Below, in pieces: positions 8,435-17,638 of a stretch of 64,000 bases of DNA; position 1 is the first letter of the stretch; each line of letters starts with the position of its first letter. A model generated the notes under the pieces. The model worked only from the letters and a program-made list of their open reading frames with translations, ran no database searches and was not told the DNA's origin. A program made the translations under genes and the position numbers. Origin of the DNA: Variimorphobacter saccharofermentans (lineage in GTDB: Bacteria; Bacillota; Clostridia; Lachnospirales; Lachnospiraceae); assembly GCF_014174405.1 (NCBI RefSeq), contig NZ_JACEGA010000001.1:2385001-2449000 (forward strand). Direction: 5' to 3'.

Positions 8435-9250
8435 CTACAATTTAAGTTCTATTATACAATGTCGATTAGATCTTTTATCTATAGATGGTGGCGTCATATA
8501 GTCACCATATAAATTAGTCAAATAGTCTTTATATCCTTTCGGAGCCTTAAATAAATGTCCTTCAAATTCCAGTTCCTCAATTTGAGATATCCAGGTGAAC
8601 CTTATTACTTCTTTTTTATATCCATATGACCCGCCAACAGCTACTACATACTCTGTCTGCTTCTTGTTATATCTTTTTGATATTGCTTCATATTTTTCTT
8701 TCAGTTCTTTGACCCCTAACCCTTTAACTTTTTTCTTTAACATAGTATAAATCAGTCCTTTTATTCCTTTAAATTTAAATGAGATTTGATATATGCATTG
8801 TTCTAGTATCAGGTGCTGATAAAACTTTAACCAATATTCCTGCATTAGTCTTAGCGCTTTATTATATGGAACATTATCAAATGGAAAAATATCAATAAAT
8901 ATTCCAGGATGGCACTTTACATCCTTGGCATTTTTTTCAATATACTTCGTTTTATTCTTTCTAATTTTTGCATATGGCAAGCCATACCCGGATGAAGTAT
9001 ACCAAGTCTCCAAATAATATATCTCTTTTAAGTCCTTTGCTGCCAATTTAATAAATCTATTGTAGTCGTTTCTGAGCATACCTATATCCAAGTCATCGTC
9101 CCAGGGTATAAAGCCCTTGTGTCTGACAGCTCCAAGTAGTGTTCCTGCTATCATAAAATATTTAATATTATATTTATCACATATTCTCTTTACTTCATTT
9201 GCGATCTCAAGCTGAACCTTATGTACGCTTTCTAATTGCAGATTATTCAT
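8435..9250 (-). CDS. LicD-family phosphotransferase
   Basis: A 271-residue LicD protein. The diagnostic block AGTLLGAVRHKGFIPWDDDL followed by DIGM is near residues 36-60, and GIFIDIFPFDNVPYN near 115. LicD proteins transfer phosphocholine or other phospho-groups to surface glycans such as teichoic acids, capsule or glycoproteins; they belong to the nucleotidyltransferase superfamily with the aspartates of DDDLD binding metal. The start at 9250 is preceded by a modest TAGGTA site. No other surface polysaccharide genes are adjacent, so the acceptor cannot be inferred. A hairpin terminator at 9403-9455 separates it from the next gene upstream. Confidence 0.85.
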   Translation of the reverse strand: MNNLQLESVHKVQLEIANEVKRICDKYNIKYFMIAGTLLGAVRHKGFIPWDDDLDIGMLRNDYNRFIKLAAKDLKEIYYLETWYTSSGYGLPYAKIRKNKTKYIEKNAKDVKCHPGIFIDIFPFDNVPYNKALRLMQEYWLKFYQHLILEQCIYQISFKFKGIKGLIYTMLKKKVKGLGVKELKEKYEAISKRYNKKQTEYVVAVGGSYGYKKEVIRFTWISQIEELEFEGHLFKAPKGYKDYLTNLYGDYMTPPSIDKRSNRHCIIELKL

Positions 9251-9402
9251 AACTCATACCTAACCCACTTGCGTTCTTATTATTAAATTATGATTCATAT
9301 TCTCCTCATGTGATAGCATCGTCACAGTGTCTTGGTTCAGCCATGTAGTCATATATAACATTCTGTAAATGAAAGCATATTCAATGTACCTAACGAATCT
9401 CC

Positions 9403-9455
9403 CAAATAATAATGAAAGCCTTGAGGCAGTACCTCAAGGCTTTCATTATTATTTG
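9403..9455. terminator. Perfect 24-bp inverted-repeat terminator
   Basis: Arms 9403-9426 and 9432-9455 are perfectly complementary with a 5-nt CAGTA loop; AAT-rich outer parts give A and T tails on both strands. It follows the SGNH hydrolase stop on the minus strand by 16 nt. Confidence 0.8.
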
Positions 9456-9470
9456 TAGGAGTGAGATCTT

Positions 9471-10418
9471 TTAGAAACCCACTTCCTTTATTGCTAACAC
9501 AAGGTTTCTTCCATAGATTTCCGATCCAAGGGCATTGGGATGAAGATTATCCAGAAAATATTCTGGTAAATGAGGCACGAGCTTAAAGCCTTCCACTACC
9601 GTTATATTAGAATACTTTGAGCAAATCTCCTTCGTCTTTTGGCAGAACTTTACAAGTGTCTCAAATTCATCAGGGAAATCCCCTCTCCAGATTGGTGTGA
9701 TGCAAAGTACCGGCTTGTCACCATATACTTCTGATAATCTTTCGTAATATTCCTCTATATCCTTCATACTTTCAGTTCCATATTGATTTGTTCCCAAAGA
9801 GATAATGATTTTATCCGGAGAATAACCTTCCATTTTTACAAGTACGTTTTTATCATAGATGTATCCGCCAATTCCCTGATTGATTATATCATAATTAAGT
9901 AGGCGGTTTGCCACGCTAACATAGGTATGTGCAGAACGTAATGGGCCATACCCCTGTGTTATGGAATCTCCCATCCACAAAACCTTCTCCTTCTTTTCCA
10001 CAGGAAGCAGTTCCGCATCACTCTCACAATTACGTATCAGAATGGTTGCATCAGCCGGCAGATAAACTATGGCTTTCTTTTCCCCGGCAGGCATATCAAA
10101 GGATATTCTCCCCTCTTTCTGCATATCCTTTACGTAATATATTCGGGTTATCAATCCATCAATAGCAAGCTCAATGGAGTCCTCCGAACCCACCCAAATG
10201 AATTTATACTCGAAGGAGAATTTAGTTGCCGTTGTACGAAACTCTAATGTCTTGGCACTGGATGCATTACACCGATCATACCAGAAGTCACTACTTTCCT
10301 TAAAATACTGCATCTGCTGCTGTGTATACTGAAAGGACTGTAAATATCCGTCCTCAGTTTCACAAAAGCTATATGCTCCGTAATAAATCTTCTTCAGCTG
10401 TTCATTTGATAGTTTCAT
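9471..10418 (-). CDS. SGNH/GDSL-type esterase with N-terminal beta domain
   Basis: A 315-residue SGNH hydrolase. The catalytic serine block is VLWMGDSITQGYG (about residue 150), followed by a glycine block GGYIYDKN, the SLGTNQYG asparagine block and the DNLHPNALG aspartate/histidine block. The first 145 residues look like the beta-sandwich that precedes the catalytic domain in carbohydrate esterases. No signal peptide is visible, so it probably acts inside the cell, for example on acetylated oligosaccharides after uptake. The nearby GH43-type glycosidase is consistent with this, but the substrate is an inference. The start at 10418 follows AAAGGTGG. Confidence 0.85.
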   Translation of the reverse strand: MKLSNEQLKKIYYGAYSFCETEDGYLQSFQYTQQQMQYFKESSDFWYDRCNASSAKTLEFRTTATKFSFEYKFIWVGSEDSIELAIDGLITRIYYVKDMQKEGRISFDMPAGEKKAIVYLPADATILIRNCESDAELLPVEKKEKVLWMGDSITQGYGPLRSAHTYVSVANRLLNYDIINQGIGGYIYDKNVLVKMEGYSPDKIIISLGTNQYGTESMKDIEEYYERLSEVYGDKPVLCITPIWRGDFPDEFETLVKFCQKTKEICSKYSNITVVEGFKLVPHLPEYFLDNLHPNALGSEIYGRNLVLAIKEVGF

Positions 10419-10469
10419 ATAATATCCACCTTTCGTATTCTTTTATCACATATTTTCTCTTCTCTGTAT

Positions 10470-11315
10470 CTATCTTAAATAAGAAATATTATCCTGAATA
10501 AAAGTTCCATTCTTCAACTCATCAAAGGCTTTGATTAGTTCTTCCTTAGAATTCATGACGATAGGACCACCCCAAGCCACTGGTTCGTCCAGACGTATGG
10601 AACTTATGAATAAAACCTGGGCTTTTTTATCTGTAGCCATAATCTCAACTTTGTCTCCGGAGGTAAGTTTTACCGCTGTCTTTTCCTTCACCAGTTCACC
10701 ACTGATATAAGCGTCTCCTAATAAAGTAAATACCATGACAGAGCGCTCGCATTCCGTATTCATCATAACAGCTTCTTCGGGGTTGATTTGTAAATCGTAA
10801 TAATTTAGTGGAAGATATTTGCTCATATAGCCTTTCCTTCCTTCGAACTCACCCGCTAGAAGTCTTAACTTACCCCAAGGAAAATCTATTTCCTGAATAT
10901 CTGAGTTTTTGATACTGTGATAAGCTGGAGGAGCCATTTTATCCTTAGCAGGAAGATTCAGCCAGAGTTGTACACCAAGCAGGCGTTCGGCGGCCGGTAA
11001 TTTTTCTTCATGCATAATACCTGAACCCGCTGTCATCCATTGGACCTCTCCATCACCAATGGTATCCTCATTACCTAAGCTATCCTTATGAGTCATATAT
11101 CCTCGATATACATAACTGATCGTCTCAATCCCTCTGTGAGGATGCATGGGAAAGCCCGCTATATAATCATCCGGATTTGTACTGTCAAAGGAATCAAGCA
11201 TTAAAATCGGATCATATACATCAACCGTTTGGTTTCCCAATACTCTGACCAGACTTACTCCGGCTCCGTCCTTTGTTCTATAACCACTTACCTGTTGACT
11301 GATTCTTCTTTCCAT
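10470..11315 (-). CDS. Pirin-family bicupin protein
   Basis: A 281-residue pirin. The N-terminal cupin carries the metal-binding histidines in FPMHPHRGIETISYVYRG and GSGIMHEEKLP; the C-terminal cupin starts near residue 165. Bacterial pirins act as quercetin-type dioxygenases or as partners of metabolic enzymes; the exact role is not predictable. The start at 11315 follows AAGGAGG. It stands alone between the GH43-type gene and the SGNH esterase, all on the minus strand with short gaps. Confidence 0.85.
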   Translation of the reverse strand: MERRISQQVSGYRTKDGAGVSLVRVLGNQTVDVYDPILMLDSFDSTNPDDYIAGFPMHPHRGIETISYVYRGYMTHKDSLGNEDTIGDGEVQWMTAGSGIMHEEKLPAAERLLGVQLWLNLPAKDKMAPPAYHSIKNSDIQEIDFPWGKLRLLAGEFEGRKGYMSKYLPLNYYDLQINPEEAVMMNTECERSVMVFTLLGDAYISGELVKEKTAVKLTSGDKVEIMATDKKAQVLFISSIRLDEPVAWGGPIVMNSKEELIKAFDELKNGTFIQDNISYLR

Positions 11316-11368
11316 ATGCTTAACCTCCTTAACAAAGAATATATTCCTCTAATAAGTGGATCTTACAT

Positions 11369-13189
11369 CTATATTACAATTACTGTTGTAACCACATCAG
11401 CTAAAGAACTGTCCATATCTCGTTCTGCAGATAAATCGAAAACGGGAACCCCTTGTCGGTTAAAATGTACTCTGTGCATTGTTGAGCATCTTGTTCCGAA
11501 AGGTACTAATTCCACTTCTCCGTGATACATTATCATTATATTTCCATCATAATCTTTAAAAAACGAGTTATGTCCTGGTCCGTAGACCCCTTCGATCGAG
11601 TAATAAGACAATACCGGAGTACTGGCCTTATTCCATGCTTCAGCATCCAGGAAATTGCTACCACGGGGAATACTTAAGAGTCCAACCGTGTAGGTATATC
11701 CACAAGCAGCGCCACCGGAGTAAGTTATATACACCATATCATCGGTGATCAATGGGTAGGGGCCTTCATTATTAATCGTTCCCTGAATATTCTCCCATCC
11801 ATATAAAGGTCTGGTTAGTAATACGGGTTCACTGGTAAGCACTGTCGGATTCTTCTCATCCACAGTGGCGATATAGATCATGGACCCTGTATCATAGGGT
11901 GTACCAATTCCATGTCGATAAGACCACAAAACGCATGAGACATCATCCGCCTTAAAATAGGTCATATCCAATGTGATACCCTCCTCTGCCAGATAGGTTC
12001 CATCCATTTTCTTAATACGAATCGGTTCCTCCCAGTCAGCAGGGTTAATGATGTTCCCTCCTTTTCTCAGCTTCATGATATGGCACTGAGGTCCCCATAC
12101 TGCTCCACTCACTGCAAACAGAATATATAGTTCTCCTCCAATTAAATGAAATTCAGGTGCCCAAAACGTCTGTTCAAAGCCTTTATCCTTCTGAAGATCT
12201 AGAATAACAACCTCATGAAATCCAGGAGCAAATAAACCATCAATTGTATCTGATTCTCTTACATAAATACCAATATCATTTTTGTTGTCATTCGTAGCAA
12301 TAAAATAATACTTCCCATTCCATGGTAATATAACAGGATCAGCATATCCTGTGGCTAAGGGGAACTTATATTTTCCCTGAACCACTTTTCCTTTCACTGT
12401 ATAAGAGCCTGACACGGAAAAATCGATTCCTTCACTATTCCATATCACCCGCTTTGTAGTAGTTGATCCATCGGAATATATTGCGTTGGCATTCACCCCC
12501 GATAACTCCTCTCTAGATGTAACAGCTATTTGCTCAGGTACTCGAATTTCCGTATTATAAATTGGCGTCCAGCGTGAACGGAATGCTTCTCCAACAGATG
12601 ACTCAACTTCAAGAATATTACCCGGAGTAATATCTGGAATCGATACCCTAGGCATCTCAAAAGAATCCGCTTCTATTCGTTCCGCTTCCGATATACTTGC
12701 AGGATTTGATAAGCAATCCAGTGTATTCCTGTACCAGAGTCCATCACTACCCTGCCACCTTATAACATATCTGCTTTCCGAATCACAATAATTACAGCTT
12801 ACATATCTTACATAGATATCTTTTCTTAGATCAATCGGTCCAGCTTCTTGAAAAGTAATCAGATCACTGGAGGTCCATAGAAGAATATGGCCTTTAAACT
12901 CTTGGTCATCCTCTCCTTCTTTTGTTACCCGAATTGCAACAATTCCGAAGGAACCATTATGGCAACGGAATATATAGGGTTTCTTCAATCCTTTCTCATG
13001 AATGATATTTTGCTCATCTATTGTGGCTTTCGCAAAAAGAATACCATAATTGCGGTTTAATGGTTCAAAGTTTGCTTCTTCTGTATTGCAAAAAGCAAAA
13101 TGGATACTGTTACTTAAGGATTCCGTATAATCATCCGATGGAATTCTTGTATAAACCAAAATCTTGCTCATCAACTGCTTCTCATTCAT
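11369..13189 (-). CDS. Family 43-type glycoside hydrolase with Ig-like insert
   Basis: About 606 residues. The first 190 residues look like a partial beta-propeller (FRCHNGSFGIVAIRVTKEGE, GHILLWTSSDLITF). Residues about 230-290 form a bacterial Ig-like domain (ANAIYSDGSTTTKRVIWNSE). The rest is a GH43-type five-bladed propeller: GYADPVILPWNGKYYFIATN holds the likely base aspartate, and VYGPGHNSFFKDYDGNIMIM and MYHGE follow. Such enzymes release arabinose or xylose from plant polysaccharide fragments. No signal peptide is seen, so it is probably intracellular. The start at 13189 is preceded by AAGGA; the frame is open to 13267 and the longer start cannot be ruled out. Confidence 0.8.
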   Translation of the reverse strand: MNEKQLMSKILVYTRIPSDDYTESLSNSIHFAFCNTEEANFEPLNRNYGILFAKATIDEQNIIHEKGLKKPYIFRCHNGSFGIVAIRVTKEGEDDQEFKGHILLWTSSDLITFQEAGPIDLRKDIYVRYVSCNYCDSESRYVIRWQGSDGLWYRNTLDCLSNPASISEAERIEADSFEMPRVSIPDITPGNILEVESSVGEAFRSRWTPIYNTEIRVPEQIAVTSREELSGVNANAIYSDGSTTTKRVIWNSEGIDFSVSGSYTVKGKVVQGKYKFPLATGYADPVILPWNGKYYFIATNDNKNDIGIYVRESDTIDGLFAPGFHEVVILDLQKDKGFEQTFWAPEFHLIGGELYILFAVSGAVWGPQCHIMKLRKGGNIINPADWEEPIRIKKMDGTYLAEEGITLDMTYFKADDVSCVLWSYRHGIGTPYDTGSMIYIATVDEKNPTVLTSEPVLLTRPLYGWENIQGTINNEGPYPLITDDMVYITYSGGAACGYTYTVGLLSIPRGSNFLDAEAWNKASTPVLSYYSIEGVYGPGHNSFFKDYDGNIMIMYHGEVELVPFGTRCSTMHRVHFNRQGVPVFDLSAERDMDSSLADVVTTVIVI

Positions 13190-13409
13190 ATCATTACCCA
13201 TTCCTTTCAATTGTTTATCTACAATAAAAGTTGTTCGCTTCTCCAAATGCCTCTGCAATAACACCATTCAAAACCATTTTACCGTACTTAAGTAAATATT
13301 TCTATATGTTTATTGTTAATATTGTTATTCCTGGTGTATAGCACGAATATCTTATTAAATGCACTTCGGTTATTCTTTCGTCCAATCACTTTCTTCCCGT
13401 TCTTTTTAT

Positions 13410-14576
13410 CTAATTATATGCATTCACAATTTTGCATATAAATTCCGCTGCATTCTCAATTAACGTAGCATCTACCAGGTCAATGGTATCTTTCGGACAA
13501 TGTGTATAGGATAGGCATCCTTCAAATAAATCAGATGCAGAAAGTAAAATACATTTTGCTCCGCTATAAGCAAAAGCGGCATGATCGCCTGCGTACCAAG
13601 GCTGACCATTTACTATGTTCGTACAACTTCTCATTGTGTTTTCGAATTCCATCTGCTCATTCTCCGTCAAATTGAAAGATGCAACTGCTACTTTGGATCC
13701 TACATGTGCTACTGTGTCGATATTGACCAGAAGTGACACTTCTTTATTACTTTTCTGTATTTCTTCTAAATAGAAAAGTTCTCCCTGTGGGTCATAGTAT
13801 TCTTCCGAATTAAACGGAACAATATCAATATTATACCTGTCGGTTTCAATTCCCTTTGCTGCATAAAGCATTGTCGCAACTCCAGATGCATTGTCAAGGG
13901 CACCATCCGTATTGTACTTGCTGTCCATGTGAGCACAAATCACGATTGTACCTTTAGGATTAGCAACCTTTCTAGATGCAATCAGCTGATATGCTGTAGT
14001 AATCTCATTTTTTGAAACTATAGATAGTTCCATCTCTTTATCTAATACTTTACCTTCTATTTCTAAGAAAATCTCTTTATCCAGGCTGGCTACAGGAATA
14101 TGAAAATTCCCATCTTCAATTAGTGGAAATGGCCTTATACCACTCATACTTGTACCACCTGTTATGGCTATCATTGCACTTGGTTTTTTTGCTTCCAGAC
14201 ACTCAATAATTGCTTTATGATTCTCTGGATAGTAGAACGGGAAATTCTTGGGCTGTAATGGCTCTTGAGCTAATTCCTCTGTCAATAATAATATTTGGTT
14301 TTTACATTCCACCTTTTGAAGTTCATTTATATTTCTTGCAATAATTGCTGTTCCTGTTCCATGAAATTCCTCTGAAAAAGGGCTTACCTGTAATGCCAAC
14401 TTCATTCCATCAATCATTAAATAGGAATCTTTTGATTCCCATACTTTACACTGAAAGGGTATCTTACTCGTCGCATATCCTATGCTTTTCAGGTATGCTT
14501 CTATGTACTCTGTAATCTCCTGGTTTTGATTAGTACCTACCGGCCTCGGTTTTGCAATTTTTTCTAATAACTCCAT
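13410..14576 (-). CDS. M28-family zinc aminopeptidase-like protein
   Basis: A 388-residue protein of the M28 metallopeptidase family. Metal-binding blocks: ICAHMDSKYNTDGALDNASG (histidine and aspartates), FNSEEYYDPQG (paired glutamates), LLVNIDTVAHVG and the final YTHCPKDTIDLVD histidine. An inserted PA-like part lies at about residues 90-170. No signal peptide is visible, so an intracellular peptidase or amidase is likely. The start at 14576 follows AAAGGAG. Substrate unknown. Confidence 0.85.
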   Translation of the reverse strand: MELLEKIAKPRPVGTNQNQEITEYIEAYLKSIGYATSKIPFQCKVWESKDSYLMIDGMKLALQVSPFSEEFHGTGTAIIARNINELQKVECKNQILLLTEELAQEPLQPKNFPFYYPENHKAIIECLEAKKPSAMIAITGGTSMSGIRPFPLIEDGNFHIPVASLDKEIFLEIEGKVLDKEMELSIVSKNEITTAYQLIASRKVANPKGTIVICAHMDSKYNTDGALDNASGVATMLYAAKGIETDRYNIDIVPFNSEEYYDPQGELFYLEEIQKSNKEVSLLVNIDTVAHVGSKVAVASFNLTENEQMEFENTMRSCTNIVNGQPWYAGDHAAFAYSGAKCILLSASDLFEGCLSYTHCPKDTIDLVDATLIENAAEFICKIVNAYN

Positions 14577-14713
14577 TTTTCGTTTCTCCTTTTCTTAACT
14601 GAATTTATTTTGATAATAGAATACTAGCAAATACCTTTCGGCAAATTCTCGACTTTTTTTATCTTTTTGAAGTTACAAAAAATATCTAAGCAAATATATC
14701 CTATATATTTCTC

Positions 14714-14742
14714 TTGGCAATAACTGGGCTGTGCTTTATAAT
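14714..14742 (+). promoter_or_regulatory. Sigma-A type promoter for the GGDEF-EAL gene
   Basis: TTGGCA (14714-14719), 17-nt spacer and TATAAT (14737-14742) give a near-consensus promoter 150 nt upstream of the start codon. The 313-nt gap that holds it (14577-14889) shows no other clear element. Confidence 0.7.
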
Positions 14743-14889
14743 GATACTATAATAATTTGTCATATAAACACAAATAATCATATTTATTGTAATTTATTCA
14801 CGATAAAAATCTTTCATACATATTAGTTTAATACGAAGCAACGGATAACTATTGATACCATTGAGAACGATTAGACTGCGAGGGGTAGA

Positions 14890-17466
14890 ATGTTAGGAAA
14901 AGGGAGAAGACTATTAAAAGTAGCTGTCATCGTTATAATTTTATTTCTTAGTGTACATTTATCACAGAAGATGTATGCAGAGGAAGAAAGTAACTCTATA
15001 AAAATACTTGTATTAAACTCATACTCTCAGGACTTTACATGGACGGATGAACAGACAGAAGGTATCAAGGATAAATTAGAGGATTACGATACTAATATTT
15101 CTCTTTTCGTAGAATATATGGACTGCAAAAATTATCCTACGAAAGAAAACCTTGATTATCTGTTCGACTATTATAAGTTTAAGTATCAAAATAAGAAAAT
15201 AGATATCATAATAGCTACAGACGATGCTGCACTTCAATTTGCCTTGGAAAATAGAGCTAAGATTTTTTCAGATGCTCCCATTGTGTTTTGCGGAGTTAAT
15301 CAGGAAGGTGTGGATACGATTACCAAAGGATATGATAGAGTTACTGGTGTGCTTGAAGTAATCGACCCTACGGAAACATTAAAGATTGCAAAAAATATTA
15401 ATCCCTCATTAAAGACTATTTATATACTGTATGATAATTCAGATAGTGGTTTATCTACTGGAAATATTGTTGCTAATGCCATAAAAAAGTATGATTCTAA
15501 TATAGAAATTATTGAGTGGAATAATTTAACGTATGAGGAAGTGATACGTGAGGCCAGCGAATTAAATGATAAAAACAGCATAATTATGATATGTACCTAT
15601 TTTAGCGATGTAAATAATAAAATCATTAAAATGGATGATATAACCAGAGAGATCTCTGAGATAAGTAAAGTACCGCTATACTACTTATATGATTTCGGAT
15701 TAAATAACGGAATTATTGGTGGTTCATTACAAAGTGGCAGACTACAGGGAGAAAATGCTGCAGCAATGGCAATTAGCATTATTGAAGGTAAAGATCCAAA
15801 TAATATGCCTGTTTTCATCGCCGATACTACTCGAACCGTGTTTGATTATAATCAGATATTAAGGTTTGATATCCCTCTTAATGCTTTGCCTAAAAATAGT
15901 GAGCTAATTAATAAACCCTTTTCTTTTTATGAGACATATAAACCTTTAGTCTTAGGTGTAACTGCTGCATTTTTTGTCTTGCTTATATTTGCAAGTAGCT
16001 TGCTCTTCTATATCTATAAAATACAGAAAATGAAGCAAAAACTATCTGAGAGTCATGAAGAGCTAACGCAGCTTTATAAAGAGCTGTCTGCTTCTGATGA
16101 AGCAATGAAGCTTCAGTACGATGAAATAACAAAAATAAATGAGAAAATAAGACTAAGTGAAGAAAAACTGACATACCTCGCTTACCACGATTCCATTACC
16201 GGACTACCGAATAAACTCTCTCTGTACGAACACGCTAAGTATATTTTTGAAGCAGAGAACAAAAAAGCAGGTTTATTATTCATTGATATAGATAATTTTA
16301 AATATGTCAATGATACCTTAGGACATGCTTTTGGTGATAAATTAATTGTTAATGTAAGTGATCGATTAACAGCTTTACTAAAAGAAAACTGCTCTTTATA
16401 TCGATTAAGCGGAGACGAATTTATCATTATATTAAATAATATTGATAACAAAAAGCAGGCGGAAGAATATGCTTCCTTTCTGCTTACGAATTTTTTAAAG
16501 GATTTTGATAGTTTAGGCAGTAATCTTCATGTTAGCCTAAGTATAGGTATCGCTTTGTACCCGGATCATAGTAATGAATTAGAACAGTTATTAAAGTATG
16601 CTGATATCGCTATGTACCATGTTAAGGAAGCCGGAAGAAAAAATTATATGGTATATGATCAAACGATGAACGAAGCATTTACTGAAAGGGTAGCGATAGA
16701 GAAACATTTACAGAATGCATTTGATAATAATGAATTTCAAGTTTATTATCAACCACAATTGGATATTAGAACGAATAAAATTAGTGGATTTGAAGCATTA
16801 CTTCGATGGAATAGTCCTGTTCTAGGCTCTGTATCTCCATTAAAATTCATCAAAGTAGCGGAAGATACACATTTTATAATTCCATTAGGAAAATTAGTCT
16901 TGCAAAATGCATGTGATTTTTTAAAACGATTAAAGGAAAACGGGTATTCAGACTTGACCGTATCCGTTAATATATCAATACTTCAGCTTCTACAGGCAGA
17001 CTTCATTGACTTCGTCAATGAAACCTTGAGTATATATCAAATAGAGCCAGAACTTCTTGAATTAGAAATTACGGAATCAATATTAATAGAATCATTCGAA
17101 ATTGTTACACCAAGGTTGCAAATTTTACGTGATAACAAGGTCAAAATAGCATTGGATGATTTTGGTAAAGGATATTCCTCATTAAGTTATCTAAAGCAGT
17201 TACCGATTACCACATTGAAAGTAGACAAGACCTTTATTGATTATATTGTTGGTCAAAATGAAGATGATTTTGTCGGACATATCATTTCAATCGGAAAAAA
17301 CATGGGAATGTGTGTTATCGCAGAAGGTGTGGAGCATCAAAATCAACTTGATTATTTAATTCGACATGATTGTGATAAAATTCAGGGATTTTTATTTAGC
17401 AGACCGATTCCGGAGAATAAGATATATGAACTGCTTGATAGTCAGGTACCACCATATTGCCAATAA
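14890..17466 (+). CDS. Membrane receptor with ABC-binding-protein-like sensor, GGDEF and EAL domains
   Basis: An 858-residue cyclic di-GMP protein. Signal anchor at residues 8-30, an extracellular domain of the ABC-transporter substrate-binding type (KILVLNSYSQDFTWTDEQTE at its start) to about residue 350, a membrane segment (LVLGVTAAFFVLLIFASSLL), a coiled coil, GGDEF domain (about 425-590) and EAL domain (about 605-858). The GGDEF signature reads SGDEF; the EAL domain has GFEALLRW, the DDFGKGYSSLSYLK loop and EGVEHQNQLDYL, so phosphodiesterase activity is likely. The start follows GAGGGG. Regulated by a near-consensus promoter at 14714. The ligand is unknown; in this sensor class small solutes or peptides are possible. 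Confidence 0.9.
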   Translation: MLGKGRRLLKVAVIVIILFLSVHLSQKMYAEEESNSIKILVLNSYSQDFTWTDEQTEGIKDKLEDYDTNISLFVEYMDCKNYPTKENLDYLFDYYKFKYQNKKIDIIIATDDAALQFALENRAKIFSDAPIVFCGVNQEGVDTITKGYDRVTGVLEVIDPTETLKIAKNINPSLKTIYILYDNSDSGLSTGNIVANAIKKYDSNIEIIEWNNLTYEEVIREASELNDKNSIIMICTYFSDVNNKIIKMDDITREISEISKVPLYYLYDFGLNNGIIGGSLQSGRLQGENAAAMAISIIEGKDPNNMPVFIADTTRTVFDYNQILRFDIPLNALPKNSELINKPFSFYETYKPLVLGVTAAFFVLLIFASSLLFYIYKIQKMKQKLSESHEELTQLYKELSASDEAMKLQYDEITKINEKIRLSEEKLTYLAYHDSITGLPNKLSLYEHAKYIFEAENKKAGLLFIDIDNFKYVNDTLGHAFGDKLIVNVSDRLTALLKENCSLYRLSGDEFIIILNNIDNKKQAEEYASFLLTNFLKDFDSLGSNLHVSLSIGIALYPDHSNELEQLLKYADIAMYHVKEAGRKNYMVYDQTMNEAFTERVAIEKHLQNAFDNNEFQVYYQPQLDIRTNKISGFEALLRWNSPVLGSVSPLKFIKVAEDTHFIIPLGKLVLQNACDFLKRLKENGYSDLTVSVNISILQLLQADFIDFVNETLSIYQIEPELLELEITESILIESFEIVTPRLQILRDNKVKIALDDFGKGYSSLSYLKQLPITTLKVDKTFIDYIVGQNEDDFVGHIISIGKNMGMCVIAEGVEHQNQLDYLIRHDCDKIQGFLFSRPIPENKIYELLDSQVPPYCQ

Positions 17467-17552
17467 ATCTGAATAGATCGAAATGATTAATACAGAGTGT
17501 ATGAACGAGTACCTCGTAGACTGTCACCCTCAAGTATACAATGAAAAAGAAC

Positions 17553-17585
17553 GAAACTGCCCGATCTAATCTATCGGGCAGTTTC
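17553..17585. terminator. Terminator between the GGDEF-EAL gene and mgtE
   Basis: Arms GAAACTGCCCGAT (17553-17565) and ATCGGGCAGTTTC (17573-17585) pair perfectly with a 7-nt loop. Convergent genes flank it, so it can serve both. Confidence 0.8.
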
Positions 17586-17638
17586 ATATTTGCATAGCAT
17601 AAACGCAACTACGATATTTATTAACTCTATGTCTTAAT

